In this document: positions 12,127 through 23,023 of the stretch, piece after piece
How the letters are laid out: every line of letters starts with the position of its first letter
How positions within the stretch are numbered: position 1 is the first letter of the stretch
Source: Pseudidiomarina gelatinasegens
GTDB taxonomy: Bacteria; Pseudomonadota; Gammaproteobacteria; Enterobacterales; Alteromonadaceae
Length of the DNA: 64,000 nt
Assembly: GCF_004025325.1 (NCBI RefSeq)
Contig: NZ_RSFE01000005.1
Span: forward strand, 179,740 to 243,739
Reading direction: 5' to 3'
Notes under the pieces: generated by a model
Told to the model about the DNA's origin: nothing
Database searches by the model: none
Seen by the model: only the letters and a program-made list of their open reading frames with translations
Translations under genes and position numbers: made by a program

Positions 12127-12133
12127 GCGGAGC

Positions 12134-12156
12134 GTGGCTGCACAATGTGTGGCCAC
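12134..12156 (+). other. Hairpin between atpA and atpG
   Basis: GTGGC at 12134-12138 pairs with GCCAC at 12152-12156, and the inner bases can extend the stem to about nine or ten pairs with G-U wobbles. No T-run follows, so it is not an intrinsic terminator. It could be an mRNA stability or processing element within the operon. Confidence 0.45.
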
Positions 12157-12183
12157 AAGTCGTTGAGTTAACAGGAGAATATC

Positions 12184-13050
12184 ATGGCCGGCGGTAAAGA
12201 GATAAAAACCAAGATCGGGAGTATTAATAATACTCAGAAGATCACCAGTGCAATGGAGATGGTTGCTGCGTCCAAAATGAAAAAGGCGCAGGAACGTATG
12301 GCTTCAAGCCGTCCGTATGCGGACAGCATTCGCAAGGTGATCGGCCATGTTGCCCATGCCAACTTAGAATATCAGCATCCGTATCTTGAAGAGCGGGTAC
12401 TGAAGCGAGTTGGCTACATTGTAATTTCAACTGACCGTGGTTTGTGCGGCGGCTTGAACACCAACGAATTTAAAGCGGTGGTTAAGCATGCTCAAGCAAA
12501 TAAAGATAACGGTGTAGACGTTGATTTTGCAGCAATAGGCAGCAAGGCTACGGGTTTCTTTAAACGCTTTGGAGGCCGTTTACTGGCGCAAAAATCAGGC
12601 ATTGGTGATAAACCAAGCGTGAATGATGTGCTCGGGACTGTACAGGTTATGTTGGATGCCTTTGATGAAGGTAAACTCGACCGCTTGTATGTGGTGTACA
12701 ACAAATTTGTGAACACCATGCGGCAGGAGCCAACGATAGCGCAATTGCTACCGTTGCCAAAAGCTGAGTCTCGTGATGAAGTTCAATCAGGCAGCTGGGA
12801 CTATCTGTATGAACCGAATCCACAGCCAATTTTAGAACTGCTGATTCGTCGCTATGTTGAAGCGACGGTATATCAGGGCGTAGTGGACAACATCGCTAGT
12901 GAACAGGCAGCGCGGATGGTGGCAATGAAAGCCGCTACCGACAACGCCGAAGACCTCATCGATCAACTGCAATTGGTGTACAACAAAGCACGCCAAGCAG
13001 CGATTACGCAGGAAATTTCGGAAATTGTATCGGGCGCCGAAGCTGTTTAA
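12184..13050 (+). CDS. atpG: ATP synthase F1 subunit gamma
   Basis: 288 residues (287 in E. coli). This is the central rotating shaft. The N-terminal helix '[31 protein letters not shown]' spans about residues 5-35, and the C-terminal '[28 protein letters not shown]' region is the family signature. AACAGGAGAATATC precedes the ATG and gives a good ribosome site. Confidence 0.96.
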   Translation: MAGGKEIKTKIGSINNTQKITSAMEMVAASKMKKAQERMASSRPYADSIRKVIGHVAHANLEYQHPYLEERVLKRVGYIVISTDRGLCGGLNTNEFKAVVKHAQANKDNGVDVDFAAIGSKATGFFKRFGGRLLAQKSGIGDKPSVNDVLGTVQVMLDAFDEGKLDRLYVVYNKFVNTMRQEPTIAQLLPLPKAESRDEVQSGSWDYLYEPNPQPILELLIRRYVEATVYQGVVDNIASEQAARMVAMKAATDNAEDLIDQLQLVYNKARQAAITQEISEIVSGAEAV

Positions 13051-14475
<1,425 letters not shown>

Positions 14476-14492
14476 TAAACCGGGAGGTTTAA

Positions 14493-14909
14493 ATGGCAGC
14501 TAAAACTGTACAGCTTGACGTGGTCAGCGCCGAAGAACGCTTGTTCTCTGGTGCGGTTGAGACCTTGCAAGTGACCGGTAGCGAAGGTGAGCTGGGTATT
14601 TTCCCAGGTCACGCCCCGTTATTAACGACGTTGAAGCCTGGTATGGTTCGCATCGTGAAAGATGGCGGCGCTGAAGAAATCATCTACGTTGCTGGTGGTG
14701 TGCTAGAAGTGCAGCCGCATAACGTCTCGGTCCTTGCAGATACAGCGGTTCGTGGTGATGAGCTGGATGAACAAAAAGCTCTGGAAGCTAAGAAACATGC
14801 TGAAGATGCAATTGCAGATCAAAGTTCTGACTTAAGCTACGCAGAAGCGGCAGCAGAACTGGCTCGAGCGATGGCTCAGCTGCAGATTATTCGCAAAATA
14901 CGCAAATAA
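14493..14909 (+). CDS. atpC: ATP synthase F1 subunit epsilon
   Basis: 138 residues. It has an N-terminal beta sandwich ('[15 protein letters not shown]', '[19 protein letters not shown]') and a C-terminal helical pair that regulates ATP hydrolysis. It sits 17 bp after atpD, preceded by GGGAGG, and is the last gene of the operon, followed by a strong terminator. Confidence 0.96.
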   Translation: MAAKTVQLDVVSAEERLFSGAVETLQVTGSEGELGIFPGHAPLLTTLKPGMVRIVKDGGAEEIIYVAGGVLEVQPHNVSVLADTAVRGDELDEQKALEAKKHAEDAIADQSSDLSYAEAAAELARAMAQLQIIRKIRK

Positions 14910-14935
14910 TCAGCACGCCAGCATTAAGAAATCGA

Positions 14936-14971
14936 AAAGACCCGTAAATCTCGGTTTGCGGGTCTTTTTTT
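14936..14971 (+). terminator. Intrinsic terminator of the atp operon
   Basis: AAAGACCCG at 14936 pairs with CGGGTCTTT, the stem extends through TAAA/TTTG to about 13 pairs, the loop is TCTCGG, and a run of seven or more T follows. It lies 27 bp after the atpC stop. Confidence 0.92.
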
Positions 14972-15039
14972 CGCCTGTTAATTTGTTGTAAACAGCTTTA
15001 AAATACTCCATTCACTTTTAACCAGAAACGGAAGGATTC

Positions 15040-16407
15040 ATGTCTCTGAGTGTAGTAGTTCTTGCTGCAGGTAAAGGTACGCGTATGCGATCGGCGTTGC
15101 CGAAAGTGCTGCATCCTGTTGCTCACAAGCCAATGGTTCAGCACGTAATCGACACTGCGCGCGCGCTGTCGCCTGATCAGGTGCACGTTATCTATGGCCA
15201 TGGTGCAGAGGCGCTACTTGAGCGCTTGGCTGACCAAGCACTTAACTTTGTTGAGCAAGCGCAGCAGTTGGGTACCGGACATGCCGTACAGCAAGTGATA
15301 CCGCATTTAGCAGACCATGAAACCGTATTGATCTTGTATGGCGATGTGCCATTAACCCGCGTTGAAACCCTGCAGAGCCTGCTCAAGGCCGCTGAACAAA
15401 CTGATTTAGCGTTGCTGACAGTAACCTTGCCTGATCCAACAGGCTACGGACGCATTGTGCGCGACCCAAGTGGTGCAGTAACGGGCATTGTTGAGCAAAA
15501 AGACGCGAATACAAAGCAATTGGAAATTACCGAAGTAAACACCGGCATGATGGCCGTGAATGGCGCTGCATTAAAGCGGTGGCTAGCCAAGTTGTCGAAC
15601 AATAACGCGCAAGGCGAATATTATTTAACAGATATTGTCGCCATGGCAGCCCAAGAAGGTGTACAAATAGCCACGGCGCAGCCGCAAGCGATTAGCGAAG
15701 TTGAAGGCGCGAATAACCGCGTTCAACTGGCCGGCTTAGAGCGTGCGTACCAAGCGCGGCAAGCCGAAAAATTGATGCTTGATGGTGCAACCTTAATGGA
15801 CCCGGCGCGCGTGGACGTGCGTGGTGAAGTGATTATCGCCAACGACGTAGTGGTTGATGTAAATGTAATATTTGAAGGCCGCGTGGAACTTGGTGAAGGC
15901 GTTGTTATCGAAAGTAACTGCGTATTGCGTAACTGCAAAATTGGCGCCGGCTCGCGGGTTAAAGCGAACTCGGTTATTGAAGAAGCTGTATTGGCTGAGA
16001 ATTGCGCGGTTGGCCCGTTTGCAAGGTTACGCCCGGGTGCCGATTTAGCCGAAGGTGCACAAGTGGGTAACTTCGTTGAAATCAAGAAAACGCGCATGGG
16101 TAAAGGCTCAAAAGCCAGCCATTTAACCTATTTAGGCGACGCCCAAATTGGCGCTGGGGTTAACGTGGGTGCAGGTACAATTACCTGTAATTACGACGGC
16201 GTGAATAAATTTGTGACTGAAATTGATGACGGTGCATTTATTGGTTCAAACAGCTCTTTGGTTGCGCCAGTTCGCATTGGTAAAAATGCAACCGTGGGCG
16301 CCGGTTCAACGGTCACCAAGAACGTTGAAGACGAAGAACTCGCAGTTGCACGCGGCAAACAACGGAATATTAGTACCTGGCAACGGCCAGTGAAAAAGGA
16401 TAAATAA
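15040..16407 (+). CDS. glmU: Bifunctional N-acetylglucosamine-1-P uridyltransferase / glucosamine-1-P acetyltransferase
   Basis: 455 residues. The N-terminal pyrophosphorylase domain begins '[21 protein letters not shown]', the nucleotide-binding signature. The C-terminal half (from about residue 250) is a left-handed beta-helix of hexapeptide repeats carrying acetyltransferase activity. It makes UDP-GlcNAc for peptidoglycan and lipopolysaccharide from glucosamine-1-phosphate. glmS follows 1 bp later, so the two consecutive pathway enzymes are co-transcribed. GGAAGGATTC lies before the ATG. Confidence 0.97.
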   Translation: MSLSVVVLAAGKGTRMRSALPKVLHPVAHKPMVQHVIDTARALSPDQVHVIYGHGAEALLERLADQALNFVEQAQQLGTGHAVQQVIPHLADHETVLILYGDVPLTRVETLQSLLKAAEQTDLALLTVTLPDPTGYGRIVRDPSGAVTGIVEQKDANTKQLEITEVNTGMMAVNGAALKRWLAKLSNNNAQGEYYLTDIVAMAAQEGVQIATAQPQAISEVEGANNRVQLAGLERAYQARQAEKLMLDGATLMDPARVDVRGEVIIANDVVVDVNVIFEGRVELGEGVVIESNCVLRNCKIGAGSRVKANSVIEEAVLAENCAVGPFARLRPGADLAEGAQVGNFVEIKKTRMGKGSKASHLTYLGDAQIGAGVNVGAGTITCNYDGVNKFVTEIDDGAFIGSNSSLVAPVRIGKNATVGAGSTVTKNVEDEELAVARGKQRNISTWQRPVKKDK

Positions 16408-16408
16408 T

Positions 16409-18241
16409 ATGTGTGGAATAGTTGGCGCAACGTCAGAGCGTCGTATTAGCGAAATTCTCATCGAAGGCCTGAAGCGCCTTGAATACCGCGGTTATGACTC
16501 AGCGGGCTTAGCTGTGCTTACTGATGCAGGCGTGATTGAAAGTGTGCGCCGCACCGGCAAAGTGCAAGCCTTAAAAGATGCAGTTGGTGAGCACCCACTA
16601 TCAGGTACAACCGGTATAGCACATACACGCTGGGCAACCCACGGCGGCGTGACAGAAGCCAATGCGCACCCACATATTTCGGAAGACTGCATTGCGGTTG
16701 TTCACAACGGCATTATCGAGAACCACGAAAAACTGCGCGAGCATCTTAAAGGGCTTGGTTACACCTTCAGTTCGGACACCGACACTGAAGTGATTTGCCA
16801 TTTGGTGCACCATGAACGCAAAACCCATGACGACTTATTTGAAGCCGTGCAAGCTGCTGTGCGCCAATTAGAAGGTGCCTACGGCACGGTGGTAATGGAC
16901 TGCCGTGAACCAGGCCGCCTCGTTGTTGCGCGCTCAGGCAGCCCGCTGGTTATTGGCTTGGGTATTGGCGAAAACTTTGTTGCCTCTGACCAATTGGCGT
17001 TGTTACCGGTTACCCGCAAGTTCATGTACCTCGAAGAAGGCGACATGGCCGACATTAACCGTACCGACGTAAAAATCTATGACGCCAAGGGCCAACGCGT
17101 AGAGCGTGATGTGCACGAGTCAGACGGTAATTACGATGCGGGTGGCAAAGGTGAGTACCGCCACTTCATGTTGAAAGAAATTCATGAACAACCAAGCGCC
17201 GTGCGTAATGCACTTGAAGGCCGGATTGTTGATGGCCATGTGGCGGATGACGTGTTTGGTAATGGCTCGCTTGATTTACTCAAAGACATTGAACATGTGC
17301 AAATTGTTGCCTGCGGTACGTCGTATCACGCCGGTATGGTTGCACGCTATTGGCTTGAGTCTATGGCTGGTGTTTCGTGTAACGTTGAGATTGCTTCGGA
17401 ATTCCGTTATCGCCAATCGCACGTGCACCCGAATAGTCTGTTGGTGACCATTTCGCAGTCAGGGGAAACCGCTGACACCCTCGCCGCCCTAAGGTTGTCA
17501 AAAGAGCTGGGTTACAAAGGCAGCTTAACCATTTGTAACGTCAGCACATCATCCATGGTACGTGAGTCAGACTTGGCTTATATGACCCGTGCGGGCACTG
17601 AAATTGGCGTGGCATCCACAAAAGCATTTACCACTCAGCTGGTTGGCTTGCTCATGTTAACATTAGCCATTGGTCAATTCCGTGGCATGTCAGCAGCGCA
17701 ACAAGAGTCAGTGATTAAGTCACTGAAAACTCTGCCAGCCAAACTGGAAGAAGCTTTGCTGTTAAGTGATGCCATTGAAGCCTTAGCACCAGAATTCGCG
17801 GATAAATTCCATAGCTTATTCTTAGGTCGCGGCACTCAGTATCCGATAGCAATGGAAGGCGCGCTGAAGCTGAAAGAAATTTCGTATATTCACGCCGAAG
17901 CCTATGCTGCGGGCGAACTGAAACATGGCCCGTTGGCACTGATTGACGCCGATATGCCGGTTATCGTTGTTGCCCCGAACGATGAGCTGTTAGAAAAGCT
18001 CAAATCCAACGTTGAAGAAGTACGCGCACGTGGCGGCATTATGTACGTATTTGCTGATAAAGACGCGCACTTCAAAGGTGATGACAGCATGCGTGTCATT
18101 AACGTCACCCATTGTGACGAATTGATTGCGCCAATTGTGTACACCATTCCGTTGCAGCTTCTCTCCTACTTCGTCGCCATTATCAAAGGCACCGACGTGG
18201 ATCAGCCGCGCAACTTGGCGAAATCGGTTACTGTTGAATAA
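16409..18241 (+). CDS. glmS: Glutamine--fructose-6-phosphate aminotransferase (isomerizing)
   Basis: 610 residues (609 in E. coli). Cys2 of MCGIVG is the glutaminase nucleophile, and '[16 protein letters not shown]' is the glutamine-site signature. Two SIS domains bind fructose-6-phosphate ('[16 protein letters not shown]', '[15 protein letters not shown]'), and the C-terminus '[15 protein letters not shown]' is invariant. AAAAAGGA lies eight bases before the ATG, inside the glmU end. No glmS ribozyme is present, as expected outside Firmicutes. Confidence 0.98.
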   Translation: MCGIVGATSERRISEILIEGLKRLEYRGYDSAGLAVLTDAGVIESVRRTGKVQALKDAVGEHPLSGTTGIAHTRWATHGGVTEANAHPHISEDCIAVVHNGIIENHEKLREHLKGLGYTFSSDTDTEVICHLVHHERKTHDDLFEAVQAAVRQLEGAYGTVVMDCREPGRLVVARSGSPLVIGLGIGENFVASDQLALLPVTRKFMYLEEGDMADINRTDVKIYDAKGQRVERDVHESDGNYDAGGKGEYRHFMLKEIHEQPSAVRNALEGRIVDGHVADDVFGNGSLDLLKDIEHVQIVACGTSYHAGMVARYWLESMAGVSCNVEIASEFRYRQSHVHPNSLLVTISQSGETADTLAALRLSKELGYKGSLTICNVSTSSMVRESDLAYMTRAGTEIGVASTKAFTTQLVGLLMLTLAIGQFRGMSAAQQESVIKSLKTLPAKLEEALLLSDAIEALAPEFADKFHSLFLGRGTQYPIAMEGALKLKEISYIHAEAYAAGELKHGPLALIDADMPVIVVAPNDELLEKLKSNVEEVRARGGIMYVFADKDAHFKGDDSMRVINVTHCDELIAPIVYTIPLQLLSYFVAIIKGTDVDQPRNLAKSVTVE

Positions 18242-18245
18242 AGAT

Positions 18246-18269
18246 AAAAGGGCTCTTCGGAGCCCTTTT
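18246..18269 (+). terminator. Intrinsic terminator of glmU-glmS
   Basis: AAAAGGGCTC and GAGCCCTTTT form a ten-pair stem closed by a TTCG tetraloop, starting 5 bp after the glmS stop. The T-run is short (TTTTA), and the hairpin symmetry lets it act in either direction. Confidence 0.85.
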
Positions 18270-18280
18270 AGGTTGTAATT

Positions 18281-18532
18281 ATGGCAAAACCTCGCAAAAA
18301 ACCGCCGTTACGCACTGTGCAAGTGAGTTGCAGCAAATGCCGCGCTGCACTCTATAAGTATCGAAAAGGTGGTAAAGGCGCGTTGGTAAAATGCTTTGTG
18401 GAACGCATTGTGGAAGACCATACCCAAGAAGTAGGCGTGTGCCCTGAATGCGGTCAGCAGTTTGCTCGTGAAACCATGATACGCGGTGCGCCCGCCTATA
18501 AAATGATAGGCGGGAAAGTTTTAATGAAATAA
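18281..18532 (+). CDS. Small zinc-ribbon protein of unknown function
   Basis: 83 residues, strongly basic at the N-terminus (MAKPRKKPPLRTVQ). Two CxxC pairs, 'CSKC' near residue 18 and 'CPEC' near residue 58, form a likely zinc ribbon; a further Cys lies in 'LVKCFVE'. Similar small proteins are common in marine gammaproteobacteria, but I know of no assigned function. The basic charge and zinc ribbon suggest nucleic-acid binding, which is an inference. It starts right after the glmS terminator and may rely on readthrough. Confidence 0.75.
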   Translation: MAKPRKKPPLRTVQVSCSKCRAALYKYRKGGKGALVKCFVERIVEDHTQEVGVCPECGQQFARETMIRGAPAYKMIGGKVLMK

Positions 18533-18554
18533 GTCGGCATGGATAAAGCTGTCG

Positions 18555-19913
18555 CTAAAAGCCAAACAGCAATGGGAATAGTGCCACCACGATCACTGCC
18601 CACATGACATACACGGGAATAAACCCCGTTTGCCAACGCTCCAATGCAGCAAAGCCACAGCGGTTGCGCACAAAATTAACGTAATGCCAGGCATAACCAC
18701 TTAAGCTAACCAATAAAATCAGGTTCTCGCCCAGCGCAGCAACGCGGTTGGGGGTAATACCCAGTTCGAAAATGCGCCCGGAAATAGCCCCCAACGCTAA
18801 CAAATCAACACATAAGGCGGTGCCTACCAGTACTAGTTGCAGGTAATCAAATAAGCTCGGCACTTTGCCGGGGTCACGCGAAGACACGGCATACAGCACT
18901 AAACCTAGAACCAACACCAGCATTAAGTCGAGCCCAATGAGCACGTCGCGCTGCACATCAAAGCCTCGCCCTGTAACAAGCATGGCCACTAAAAACGCAA
19001 TCAGTAACAGGGTAAATAGCGGCGTAAAAATGCGCGCCAATACGGGTGCCATATTCTCAATTGCGCCCTGCTTGGCTTCAACCAGCCAGCCCACAATCAC
19101 AACGGCCCCCATAGCGCCGCAAGGTATAATCCATTGCTGAGCAAACCACGCGAGGTCGAGGCCAATGAATGAGAACATACCGACGGTAAAAGCGGTTAAA
19201 ATGCCACCGCCGAGCGCAATGAGCACAAAATAAATGGCGTACTCACCGGAAAAACGAATAAAGTCCATACGGCGCGCGTCGGTGCGCCACCAAGTGCCGG
19301 TGTACATAACGCCAACTAAAAACCACAGTGCCATAGGTAAATGCATAACCGCTAAGGTGCTGGTTGCCGACTCTGCCTGCCATGGCAGTGCATTCATAAT
19401 AACAAACGCCCCAGCGGAAACGCCGGTTACAGTTAGCCATCCGGCGGTGCCAAGCTGGCGTTTTACAACCCAGTAGGCAGCTAAAAATGGCAAGCAAAAC
19501 AGGCTAATGGTGCGGGCAAAAAACCATTCGTGGGTTTCCGGGGTGACACCAAAGAATGTGGGGATTTGAAAAGCCAGGGCGGCGGCAAGCGCCAACCAGA
19601 AGGCCGAAATAAAGTCGCCCACCCAGCCCTTATTGTCAGTGGCGAAGACTAAATTTTGCCACAGCCGACCTGAGTGTACTTCAGCATATTGACTGGAAAC
19701 TGCCTGCAGGTTGCCAATGCGTTTGATGGCTATCATAAAGGCTTCGTCGGTGTGTAAACCGGTTTGCATCAGCGCGTCAATTTGATCACGTAAATGGCTT
19801 TCCAGCTCATCGGCATCATCCGCATGAATTGCAGCGTGTCGTAATACATAAGCGCGCCACTGCTCTATATTTTGTTCAATGTCGAAAGTTGTGTCAGACT
19901 GGTTGATAGCCAT
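18555..19913 (-). CDS. Membrane protein with permease-prefix domain
   Basis: About 452 residues. The N-terminal 75 residues are soluble and helical ('ELESHLRDQIDALMQTGLHTDEAFMIAI'), matching the permease prefix domain often found beside PadR-type regulators. About nine to ten hydrophobic segments follow, with no recognisable transporter signature. Two adjacent ATG codons (19916 and 19913) are possible starts, and the gene overlaps padR by about 20 bp, so the pair is translationally coupled. The function, probably response to a membrane-active compound, is inferred from the PadR pairing only. Confidence 0.78.
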   Translation of the reverse strand: MAINQSDTTFDIEQNIEQWRAYVLRHAAIHADDADELESHLRDQIDALMQTGLHTDEAFMIAIKRIGNLQAVSSQYAEVHSGRLWQNLVFATDNKGWVGDFISAFWLALAAALAFQIPTFFGVTPETHEWFFARTISLFCLPFLAAYWVVKRQLGTAGWLTVTGVSAGAFVIMNALPWQAESATSTLAVMHLPMALWFLVGVMYTGTWWRTDARRMDFIRFSGEYAIYFVLIALGGGILTAFTVGMFSFIGLDLAWFAQQWIIPCGAMGAVVIVGWLVEAKQGAIENMAPVLARIFTPLFTLLLIAFLVAMLVTGRGFDVQRDVLIGLDLMLVLVLGLVLYAVSSRDPGKVPSLFDYLQLVLVGTALCVDLLALGAISGRIFELGITPNRVAALGENLILLVSLSGYAWHYVNFVRNRCGFAALERWQTGFIPVYVMWAVIVVALFPLLFGF

Positions 19914-20256
19914 CATTGCTGCTCCGTTTCAGGTCGCGCCAGATTTGATTTAAAGCGTCGTTAATGACGTGCCATTGTTGCTGTTGTTCACGCAACACTT
20001 TTAAGCCTTCTTCAGTAATCGCGTAATATTTGCGTTTGCGACCGGAATCACCAACGCGCCACCGCGATGTTAAATACTGCTGGTGCTCTAACCGGTGCAG
20101 TAGTGGGTACATCATGCCGTCAGTCCAGTTCAGGGCGCCTTTAGATAGCGCTTCAACCCGCTTCACAATTTCATACCCGTAGGTTTCACCTTCAGCTATC
20201 ACGCCCAACACAAGGGGTGTTGAAGAAGCTGCCATTAAGTCTTTTGAGAGCTGCAC
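19894..20256 (-). CDS. PadR family transcriptional regulator
   Basis: 120 residues from GTG 20256, with AGGAATT upstream. It is a winged-helix PadR protein: 'LVLGVIAEGETYGYEIVKRVEALSKGALNWTDGMMYPLLHRLEHQQYL' covers the helix-turn-helix at about residues 15-62, followed by a wing with 'SGRKRKYYAITEEGLKVL'. PadR proteins usually repress the adjacent membrane-protein gene and themselves. The two palindromes directly upstream fit autoregulation. Confidence 0.92.
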   Translation of the reverse strand: MQLSKDLMAASSTPLVLGVIAEGETYGYEIVKRVEALSKGALNWTDGMMYPLLHRLEHQQYLTSRWRVGDSGRKRKYYAITEEGLKVLREQQQQWHVINDALNQIWRDLKRSSNDGYQPV

Positions 20257-20268
20257 ACGCGAATTCCT

Positions 20269-20317
20269 ATACCTAGAATCATTAGGTATATAATTTATAC
20301 CTAGTGCTGTTAGGTAT
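20269..20317. promoter_or_regulatory. Twin PadR operator palindromes
   Basis: Two identical 21-bp inverted repeats, ATACCTA-N7-TAGGTAT, lie at 20269-20289 and 20297-20317, with centres 28 bp apart. They occupy the padR promoter: reading the minus strand, TTGCAT (20316-20321) and TATAAA (20294-20299) are 16 bp apart and are covered by the second palindrome. The region also faces the plus-strand gene at 20376. This is the expected kind of operator for the adjacent PadR protein. Confidence 0.8.
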
Positions 20318-20375
20318 GCAAGCGAATTTTTTTCGGTATGCTTGTCACTAAGCTGTTTAAAAAAAAGGATATAAC

Positions 20376-20630
20376 GTGATTAAGAATATTGCTGAGTGGG
20401 TGCTGCGCATCATGCTGGGATTAATTGTTGCGCTGATCATTTTGTCACCTGGCCTCGGTATAGGCTATTTAGGCGCATGGTTAATCGACTGGCTAATTGT
20501 TGACATCAATTTTGACAGCTGGATAACGCACACGGTAATTGTCTTTGTTGCGCTGGTCGTTTTTGTTATGTTGCTGAACACCAAAGAAGGTGGTGAGATG
20601 TTGTGGACGTCAGTTACTGGTAAACGATAA
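20376..20630 (+). CDS. Small membrane protein of unknown function
   Basis: 84 residues with two long hydrophobic segments (about 10-45 and 50-68) and a short charged tail ending 'TKEGGEMLWTSVTGKR'. No family recognised. AAAAAAGGAT precedes the ATG. It is divergent from padR across the twin palindromes and could share their control, and is followed 53 bp later by a GlsB-type membrane protein. Confidence 0.6.
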   Translation: MIKNIAEWVLRIMLGLIVALIILSPGLGIGYLGAWLIDWLIVDINFDSWITHTVIVFVALVVFVMLLNTKEGGEMLWTSVTGKR

Positions 20631-20683
20631 GTTACCTGCTATGTTTAATAACAACTTGTTTCACAAGAAAAAAGGATAGCAAC

Positions 20684-20929
20684 ATGAACTTTCTATGGTT
20701 TTTACTGGTAGGTCTTATTGCAGGCTGGTTAGCAGGTTCACTGGTTAAAGGTGGCGGTTTTGGCTTATTAGGCAATATTGTTATCGGTGTAATTGGCGCC
20801 TTAATTGGTGGTTTCTTGTTTAACTTACTTGGGGTTTCAAGTGGCGGCGGTCTTATTTGGAGTATTGTTGTCGCAACTATAGGTGCCGTGGTGCTTTTAG
20901 TTTTGGTGCGAGCCATCAAAAAAGCTTAG
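20684..20929 (+). CDS. GlsB/YeaQ/YmgE family stress-response membrane protein
   Basis: 81 residues, almost all hydrophobic and glycine-rich, with three predicted membrane segments. 'LVGLIAGWLAGSLVKGGGFGLLGNIVIG' at residues 8-35 is the classic Transgly_assoc/YeaQ pattern. The family is linked to general and envelope stress, but its molecular role is not established. AAAAGGATAGCAAC precedes the ATG. Confidence 0.88.
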   Translation: MNFLWFLLVGLIAGWLAGSLVKGGGFGLLGNIVIGVIGALIGGFLFNLLGVSSGGGLIWSIVVATIGAVVLLVLVRAIKKA

Positions 20930-20934
20930 ATGGT

Positions 20935-20962
20935 AAGCCGCACGGTGCGATACCGTGCGGCT
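20935..20962. terminator. Hairpin between convergent genes
   Basis: AGCCGCACGGT and ACCGTGCGGCT form an eleven-pair GC-rich stem around GCGAT. It lies between the ends of the converging GlsB-like and GST genes. It lacks a T-run on either strand, so it may slow polymerase or protect 3' ends rather than terminate on its own. Confidence 0.55.
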
Positions 20963-20972
20963 GTCATCCAAA

Positions 20973-21851
20973 TTATTTAGCTGTATCGTTCTCTTCAATT
21001 TTATCCTGCGTTCTTAATTCAAAATCACTCGCATCATGCCGTTCGTACAACTGCTTGTTCAGGTCGCCCCAAGTTTTATTCACAATACGGCCGCGCTGTA
21101 CCGCCGGGCGTTTGGCAATTTGTTCCGCCCAGCGCAGTACATTTTTATAGGTGTGCGCCTCGATAAATTCGGCAGCCTCGTACACTTGATTCGTGACCAA
21201 CGCGCCGTACCAAGGCCAAATCGCGATGTCGGCAATGGTATACTTATCGCCCGCAATGTAGTCATGCTCGGCCAGCTGCCGATCAAGCACGTCCAATTGG
21301 CGCTTAATTTCCATGGTGTAGCGGTTGATAGGGTATTCGAATTTCTCAGGTGCATAGGCATAAAAATGACCGAAACCACCGCCTAGCAGTGGCGCGCTGC
21401 CCATTTGCCAGAATAGCCAGTTCAAGGTTTCTGTGCGCTCTGCTGGGCTCTTCGGTATAAAGGCGCCAAATTTGTCGGCAAGATAAAGCAGAATTGCGCC
21501 CGACTCAAACACGCGTGTGCTTGGCTCAGTGCTGGTATCGAGTAACGCCGGAATTTTAGAATTTGGATTGACTGCTATAAAGCCACTGCTGAACTGATCG
21601 CCATCCAAAATGTTGATCAAGTGCGCGTCATATTCGGCGTCTTGATGCCCTTGCTCAAGTAGCTCCTCGAGCAGCACGGTAACTTTTACGCCATTGGGCG
21701 TAGCCAATGAATACAGCTGCAACGGATGCTTGCCAACGGGCAGCTTTTTGTCATGGGTTGCACCGGCGATGGGCCGGTTAATTGAGGCAAATTTGCCGCC
21801 ACTTTCTTGATCCCACTGCCAAACTTTAGGGGGCGTATACGAATCCGACAT
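20973..21851 (-). CDS. yghU: YghU-type glutathione S-transferase
   Basis: 292 residues from ATG 21851, placed by AAGGAG six bases upstream; an upstream ATG would add 20 residues without a ribosome site. Strong resemblance to E. coli YghU: 'PPKVWQWDQESGGKFASINRP', 'KLPVGKHPLQLYSLATPNG' and 'DGDQFSSGFIAVNPNSKIPAL'. The thioredoxin-like N-domain is followed by the helical C-domain. YghU is a Nu-class GST that binds two glutathiones and has disulfide-bond reductase and peroxidase activity. Terminal unit on the minus strand. Confidence 0.9.
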   Translation of the reverse strand: MSDSYTPPKVWQWDQESGGKFASINRPIAGATHDKKLPVGKHPLQLYSLATPNGVKVTVLLEELLEQGHQDAEYDAHLINILDGDQFSSGFIAVNPNSKIPALLDTSTEPSTRVFESGAILLYLADKFGAFIPKSPAERTETLNWLFWQMGSAPLLGGGFGHFYAYAPEKFEYPINRYTMEIKRQLDVLDRQLAEHDYIAGDKYTIADIAIWPWYGALVTNQVYEAAEFIEAHTYKNVLRWAEQIAKRPAVQRGRIVNKTWGDLNKQLYERHDASDFELRTQDKIEENDTAK

Positions 21852-21910
21852 CAGGTACTCCTTCATTGAAATGGCTGAACATTCATGGGACCAGTGTAAC
21901 TGATTACGCA

Positions 21911-21938
21911 TAAAAAAGCGGCGCTAGTTAGCGCCGCT
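21911..21938 (-). terminator. Terminator of the BON lipoprotein gene
   Basis: On the minus strand AGCGGCGCT pairs with AGCGCCGCT around a four-base loop and is followed by a run of six T (plus-strand A-run 21912-21917). It lies about 20 bp after the stop of the BON-domain gene and just upstream of yghU. Confidence 0.85.
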
Positions 21939-21958
21939 ACATAGGGGGCATTGCTCAG

Positions 21959-22363
21959 TTATTGCTGTACTTCAATATCATTTTCTACAGACTTAACACC
22001 TTCAACGCCGCTTGTTAGCTGTGCCGCTAAATCAGCTTCTTCGCTGGTTGTCACCACGCCGCTGAGTACAACGTTGCCATTAATGGTTTCAACATTGATA
22101 GCACTGGCGCTGACCTGATCCGCCTCAAACAAGGCTGTTTTGACGCGCGCAGTAATTGCGCTGTCGCTTAGAAAGTCACCAGTACGTTCCGCAGTATCAC
22201 GGGTAAAATCTGCAGCATCACTTGCCGCCTGTTTCGTCGCTTCGGTCGCCTGCTCTAACGACGACTGAGCCTTTTCACGTGTGTCCTCTTGTTCTTGTTG
22301 CGAACAAGCTGCGAGCGCTACAGTTGCAAATGATGCAAGAACTAACGTTGTGATTGTTTTCAT
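21959..22363 (-). CDS. BON-domain lipoprotein
   Basis: 134 residues. The signal sequence ends in the lipobox LAAC (Cys19), so the protein should be lipid-anchored. A glutamine/alanine-rich helical linker follows, then one BON domain from about residue 65 ('DSAITARVKTALFEADQV', 'INGNVVLSGVVTTSEEADLAAQL'). BON proteins such as OsmY and DolP act at the envelope and bind phospholipid. It is divergent from yccF and ends in its own terminator. Confidence 0.88.
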   Translation of the reverse strand: MKTITTLVLASFATVALAACSQQEQEDTREKAQSSLEQATEATKQAASDAADFTRDTAERTGDFLSDSAITARVKTALFEADQVSASAINVETINGNVVLSGVVTTSEEADLAAQLTSGVEGVKSVENDIEVQQ

Positions 22364-22494
22364 GTAAAACCTCCTGTTTTATAAGTTGTTGCAACTAAAC
22401 ATAGTAAAGTGGCAAAAAATATCGAGGTGGTTTACAAAGCTTTTGCGCTTTACACTAACGCCGTTGAACCCGTTTACAAAAAAGGAAAAGCAAC

Positions 22495-22953
22495 ATGCGT
22501 ACATTAGGGAATGTTTTGTGGTTTATTTTGGGCGGTGCAATTATGGGGTTAGGCTGGTGGTTAGCCGGTGTTCTCGCGTTTATTACCATTGTAGGCATTC
22601 CTTGGGGGCGTTCGTGCTTTGTGATTGGCTTGTTCTCATTTTTCCCATTTGGTCAAGAAGCCATTAGCCGCGAGGAGCTCACCCAAAAGGGCGATCTGGG
22701 CACCGGCGGATTTGGTTGCTTGGGCAATGTACTGTGGTTTATTTTCCTCGGTTGGTGGCTTGCTCTTGGCCACTTAGTGTCAGCCATTGCGTTATTTATA
22801 ACGATTATCGGCATTCCATTCGGCATTCAGCATCTAAAACTTGCAGGTGTGGCGTTATCGCCTGTTGGTAAAACCATCGTCAGTAAAGAAGTTGCAGCAG
22901 CCGCGCGTATGCACAATGCGACCACGACGGTGTCTAAACTTAGAGAAAAATAG
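22495..22953 (+). CDS. yccF: YccF family inner-membrane protein
   Basis: 152 residues with two copies of the YccF domain: 'LGNVLWFILGGAIMGLGWWLAG' near the N-terminus and 'LGNVLWFIFLGWWLALGHLVS' in the second half, each followed by 'TIVGIPWG' or 'TIIGIPFG'. The function is unknown. AAAGGAAAAGCAAC precedes ATG 22495. Confidence 0.9.
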   Translation: MRTLGNVLWFILGGAIMGLGWWLAGVLAFITIVGIPWGRSCFVIGLFSFFPFGQEAISREELTQKGDLGTGGFGCLGNVLWFIFLGWWLALGHLVSAIALFITIIGIPFGIQHLKLAGVALSPVGKTIVSKEVAAAARMHNATTTVSKLREK

Positions 22954-23023
22954 TAGGCGAAACCAATTAATCCGGTCAGTTCTTGCTACACTAAAACAAC
23001 GATTAAAAGTTGAGGAAATTTCA

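Noticed and set aside
22386..22667. Plus-strand open frame overlapping the start of yccF
   Set aside because: It is in another frame of a well-recognised YccF gene and has no ribosome site.
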